Positions 20,352 through 22,796 of a DNA stretch of 22,796 nucleotides are shown here, one piece after another (positions within the stretch are counted from its first letter, which is position 1; the number at the start of each line of letters is the position of its first letter). The DNA is from an uncultured Lachnospiraceae bacterium (GTDB lineage: Bacteria > Bacillota > Clostridia > Lachnospirales > Lachnospiraceae), in assembly GCA_910577655.1 (NCBI GenBank), contig CAJTOW010000071.1, forward strand, positions 1 through 22,796. Direction: 5' to 3'. Made by a program: the position numbers and the translations under genes. Below the pieces are notes generated by a model that was given only the letters and a program-made list of their open reading frames with translations, did no database searches and was not told where the DNA came from.

Positions 20352-21809
20352 GTGAAAAAGATATATGAGAATGACGAGGAGTTTAATTTCATAGGGGCGA
20401 TCTCGCGGGAACTGACAGGCTATGATCCGGATAATTTGTTAAAGGAGATGGAGGATGCAGAGCGTCAGTGGAAGAAGGAGCAGCAGGAGCATCCGGAGGA
20501 GGCAAAGGCTGTGATGCAAAAAGCTGAGACAGATTTCAAAAAGCTTATGGAATGCATCCGTAAGACAGAGTCAGTTGTGGAGACCAGCCATGGGAATAAA
20601 AGGGAGGAGTGCCTGGAAGAAATTTACAAAGAAACAGCAGATGCCACAGAAATACTGGAAAAAGTCTGTGTAACAGCAGACGGAGCGGTGAAAAGACCGG
20701 AAGCTGCTCGCAAAGCCATTGCAGAAGCAGCAGAAAGACCAGACGCTGCCTGCAAGGCCGTAGAGGAAGCGGCAAAGAGAACAGTAGCTGCTTGCAAGGT
20801 TGTAGAGGAAGCAGTGGAGAGATCCGTAGCTGTTTGTGAGGGCGCGGCGGAAGCAGAAGAGAGATCAGCAGCTGCTTACAAGGGCATGGCGGAAGCAGCA
20901 GAGAGATTAGAGGCTGCTCAGAACCCGGTGGCAGAAGCGGCAGAACAACCAGAGAAATTCTGCGAGACGGCAGTGAGAGCAACAGTAATATCGGACAAAC
21001 TGCATAAAACCATAGCAGGACAGGCCACAGATGGGGCCGGTGATGAAGGATGCATCAGGGCAGAGATGGATGGTGAGGGATACACCGGAAGTAAAGCGGA
21101 TGGCGAAGGATATGCCGGAAGCACCAGAGCAAAGCTGTCTGATGAACGCAGCATAACAGATATACCAGATAAAACTTATCCTGAACAGCACAGAACCATA
21201 GCAAAACCAGAATATAAAATGCCAATCCCTATCGGGAAGAAAACTCTGAGGAAAGTCGCGATTCTGACAACTGCGGCGATGATACTTGGCGTTGGTGGTA
21301 TGGCGTCAGTGGCACGACAGGGATATCGAGTGGCGGAGTATCCAGAGCAGTATGGGGGAGACCAGAGGACTATAGTAAGAAATAATGTCCATATAAGTTT
21401 TCCGGAAAGTGAGATAGAAGAGGCATATAGACAGATACAAGATGCTTGTGGTATAGAAGTATTGGCACTTGATTATATTCCTAAAAATATGGAAATAGAT
21501 GGATTTATTTTATCTAACACGCAGGGGATAATAAAACTTTGTTACAATGATAAAAAAATTTATCTGGAACAAAAACCTTTAGACAAAAGAAATACGGTTT
21601 CTGTTTTGATTATGGATAGAAAACCAGAGAATGTCATACAAAATGATTGGATTGGTCAAGAACTATATCTGGAAGAAAATCTTTTGGAAAGTGGATCCAT
21701 AGAGTATAGTATTCAATTTGATACAAGTTCTGCAAATTATTATCTATCTGGAATGCTGGAAAAAGATGAGTTTATAAAAATTGTAGAAAATCTTTATTTT
21801 TGGAATTAG
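20352..21809 (+). CDS. Single-pass membrane protein with 14-residue tandem repeats and DUF4367-like outer domain
   Basis: A 485-residue protein starting at GTG with GAGGAAA 6 bases upstream. Residues 1-114 are charged and helical. Residues 115-198 are six tandem 14-residue repeats of the form R-x-x-A-A-x-K-x-x-x-E-A-A-E, likely a long alpha-helix or coiled coil. A second small duplication, D-G-E-G-Y-(T/A)-G-S, occurs at about 239-258. One membrane helix is at about 302-320. The C-terminal 165 residues (A-C-G-I-E-V-L-A-L-D-Y-I-P-K-N-M) resemble DUF4367, a domain found outside the membrane in Firmicutes anti-sigma-like and sporulation-linked proteins. The N-terminus would be cytoplasmic. Base composition is near neutral over the repeats but clearly AT-rich from about 21350. 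It is probably co-transcribed with the next gene. Its role is unknown. Confidence 0.7.
   Translation: MKKIYENDEEFNFIGAISRELTGYDPDNLLKEMEDAERQWKKEQQEHPEEAKAVMQKAETDFKKLMECIRKTESVVETSHGNKREECLEEIYKETADATEILEKVCVTADGAVKRPEAARKAIAEAAERPDAACKAVEEAAKRTVAACKVVEEAVERSVAVCEGAAEAEERSAAAYKGMAEAAERLEAAQNPVAEAAEQPEKFCETAVRATVISDKLHKTIAGQATDGAGDEGCIRAEMDGEGYTGSKADGEGYAGSTRAKLSDERSITDIPDKTYPEQHRTIAKPEYKMPIPIGKKTLRKVAILTTAAMILGVGGMASVARQGYRVAEYPEQYGGDQRTIVRNNVHISFPESEIEEAYRQIQDACGIEVLALDYIPKNMEIDGFILSNTQGIIKLCYNDKKIYLEQKPLDKRNTVSVLIMDRKPENVIQNDWIGQELYLEENLLESGSIEYSIQFDTSSANYYLSGMLEKDEFIKIVENLYFWN
20694..20945 (+). repeat. Six 42-bp tandem coding repeats
   Basis: Six units of 42 bp encode residues 115-198 of the membrane protein. 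Units differ at the DNA level more than expected from recent slippage, but all keep the R-x-x-A-A/E-A-A-E frame and a Cys at position 6 in several. Repeat number may vary between strains. Confidence 0.8.
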
Positions 21810-21836
21810 TAATAAAGGGATTTGGGAGGAATTAGG

Positions 21837-22340
21837 ATGAAACGGATAGCACATATATTAGTTGCAGTAATAATAATGCTTTCAATGACGATCAATGTTT
21901 GGGCACAGACAGAGGCTTATGATGGGGTTGATGTGGAAGAAGCAACCATTGTAAGTATGAAGGTATCGGATGACGAGGTAGAAGTTCTTGGAGTTACACG
22001 TGGACAATACCTTTCCTCAGTAGAGCTAAATTTGACAGATGAAGGATTTGGCGTAGCCGGAATTAATGCGGTAGTTTTATGCCACGAGGCTATGCAAAAA
22101 ATTCGTCTACGTTTAACATTGGAAAAATATAACGGTAGTTCATGGGTGTCTATTAACGAGAAAGAGTTTTTGTGGACAGAAGACCAGGTAGAAGACGATT
22201 TGTCGATGGCTGTTGTTTCATATAAAGTAGGCGCCTTGTTGAAAGGTGATTATCGCCTTAGAGCAAATGTTGCTGTTAGGGCATTAACCTTACAGTCAGA
22301 AGCAATGACTACAAGAACGGGAGCGCTTACTTTCAAATAA
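21837..22340 (+). CDS. Small secreted protein, DUF6147-like
   Basis: A 167-residue protein with a clear signal peptide (M-K-R-I then a hydrophobic core, probable cleavage after V-W-A near residue 20). The mature part has V-T-R-G-Q-Y-L, a single Cys in V-V-L-C-H-E, then L-R-L-T-L-E-K-Y-N-G-S-S-W and K-G-D-Y-R-L-R-A. This order (R-G-x-Y-L, C-H, long strand, G-S-x-W, G-x-Y-R) resembles DUF6147 proteins of gut Clostridia; the assignment is tentative. The start at 21837 follows GGGAGG at about 8 bases. The gap to the membrane protein upstream is 27 bases, so the two form a likely pair. The gene is AT-rich compared with most of the window. Function is unknown. Confidence 0.7.
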   Translation: MKRIAHILVAVIIMLSMTINVWAQTEAYDGVDVEEATIVSMKVSDDEVEVLGVTRGQYLSSVELNLTDEGFGVAGINAVVLCHEAMQKIRLRLTLEKYNGSSWVSINEKEFLWTEDQVEDDLSMAVVSYKVGALLKGDYRLRANVAVRALTLQSEAMTTRTGALTFK

Positions 22341-22654
22341 GCTAACTTGGTTAAACCGGAAAAGCTTTAGATAATTTTTCCATTTTCGCAAGAATGTGCT
22401 GGTAAGTGCTTAATAGAAATTTAATTTTGAAAAGAATACTATATCCCAATAAGTGACAACATGGGAATGCCAAATATATAGAACCTATAAACAATCCAGC
22501 ATCACAAAAACCGCTGTATATTCACACAGCGGTTTTTGCACGTTAAAAGCATTTATTAAAAAAGTCTCTGCAACCTTTTGCAAAAATATGGAATTATCAG
22601 TTACAAGTTGGCGGAAGGTTCTCCAAAACCTTTATACAAAGGATAGGAGCATTT
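22341..22654. other. AT-rich intergenic stretch
   Basis: No gene is visible. It holds one strong terminator (22506-22537) about 165 bases after the secreted-protein gene, and a ribosome-binding-like AGGAG (22645-22649) in front of the next short ORF. Confidence 0.6.
22506..22537 (+). terminator. Rho-independent terminator, probably bidirectional
   Basis: AAAAACCGCTGT (22506-22517) and ACAGCGGTTTTT (22526-22537) form a perfect 12-bp stem with an 8-nt loop. T runs lie on both strands. Confidence 0.88.
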
Positions 22655-22786
22655 ATGCCAAAACGGATTCTTTTGACACGCTCCAAAATGGCATTACTTA
22701 CTATTCATGGCCAAGTTGTTTCCCCCGGCCGACAGATACCAGCTCTGGAAAAAGTTTTTCCCGGATTGCATTTGCAGGATGTTTAG
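22655..22786 (+). CDS. Short unidentified ORF of 43 residues
   Basis: An ATG frame beginning M-P-K-R-I-L-L-T-R-S-K-M-A-L-L and ending P-G-L-H-L-Q-D-V-stop. It has AGGAG 5 bases upstream, which is good, but the protein matches nothing recognised. It lies at the edge of the window and may be a truncated gene start or a small peptide gene. Confidence 0.3.
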   Translation: MPKRILLTRSKMALLTIHGQVVSPGRQIPALEKVFPGLHLQDV

Positions 22787-22796
22787 AAACTCTTAG

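Noticed and set aside
20694..20945. Regular repeats considered as a CRISPR array.
   Set aside because: The units are contiguous 42-bp coding repeats without spacers, and they keep one reading frame.

Overview
The window looks like a chromosomal segment from a spore-forming member of the Clostridia, most likely a Lachnospiraceae-type gut bacterium. The reasons are a late sporulation sigma factor (SigK type), a purine pathway split into a stand-alone AICAR transformylase and an archaeal-type IMP cyclohydrolase under a ZTP riboswitch, strong GGAGG ribosome binding sites, and DUF975 and DUF6147-like proteins. The species assignment is inference. No rRNA, tRNA, CRISPR array or complete insertion sequence was seen.

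Layout. (1) 1-2.1 kb, minus strand: a degraded serine-recombinase zinc ribbon, a scrap of a sigK 3' end, and a complete AAA-ATPase/PD-(D/E)XK protein with its own promoter. (2) 2.3-5.6 kb: sigK (minus), then a TetR regulator and a PutP-type sodium:solute symporter (plus), closed by a strong terminator. (3) 5.6-7.9 kb: a structured non-coding stretch, then a minus-strand sugar operon (ROK-family fructokinase followed by class I mannose-6-phosphate isomerase) with a sigma-A promoter and a cre-like site. (4) 8.0-13.2 kb, minus strand: promoter, ZTP riboswitch, IMP cyclohydrolase, AICAR transformylase, HflK, HflC and a GntR/UTRA regulator, ending in a strong terminator. (5) 13.25-18.1 kb, minus strand: a tightly packed export-type operon of an ABC ATPase, a secreted and membrane-anchored CARDB/NEW3-like protein, a MacB/FtsX-type permease and a DUF975 membrane protein. 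(6) 18.1-20.0 kb: a structured intergenic region, then pyrB-pyrI (plus). (7) 20.0-22.8 kb: a 165-bp MITE-like inverted-repeat element, a membrane protein with six 14-residue repeats and a DUF4367-like outer domain, a small secreted protein, a terminator and a short unidentified ORF. This end is visibly more AT-rich than the rest.

How the genes work together. The clearest logic is purine synthesis: the leader should sense ZTP/ZMP, which builds up when 10-formyl-THF is short, and it controls the two enzymes that take AICAR to IMP. Spacing suggests that hflK-hflC-gntR may receive transcription from the same operon. The ROK kinase and ManA would interconvert fructose-6-P and mannose-6-P under catabolite control.

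The observations that most deserve a second look are: the duplicated 33-nt piece of sigK next to a serine-recombinase remnant (a possible relic of a skin-like element); a family of short palindromes with GTAACAGTTCAG arms scattered between genes; the MITE-like element with possible gene scraps on both sides; and the repeat-bearing membrane protein with its secreted neighbour.
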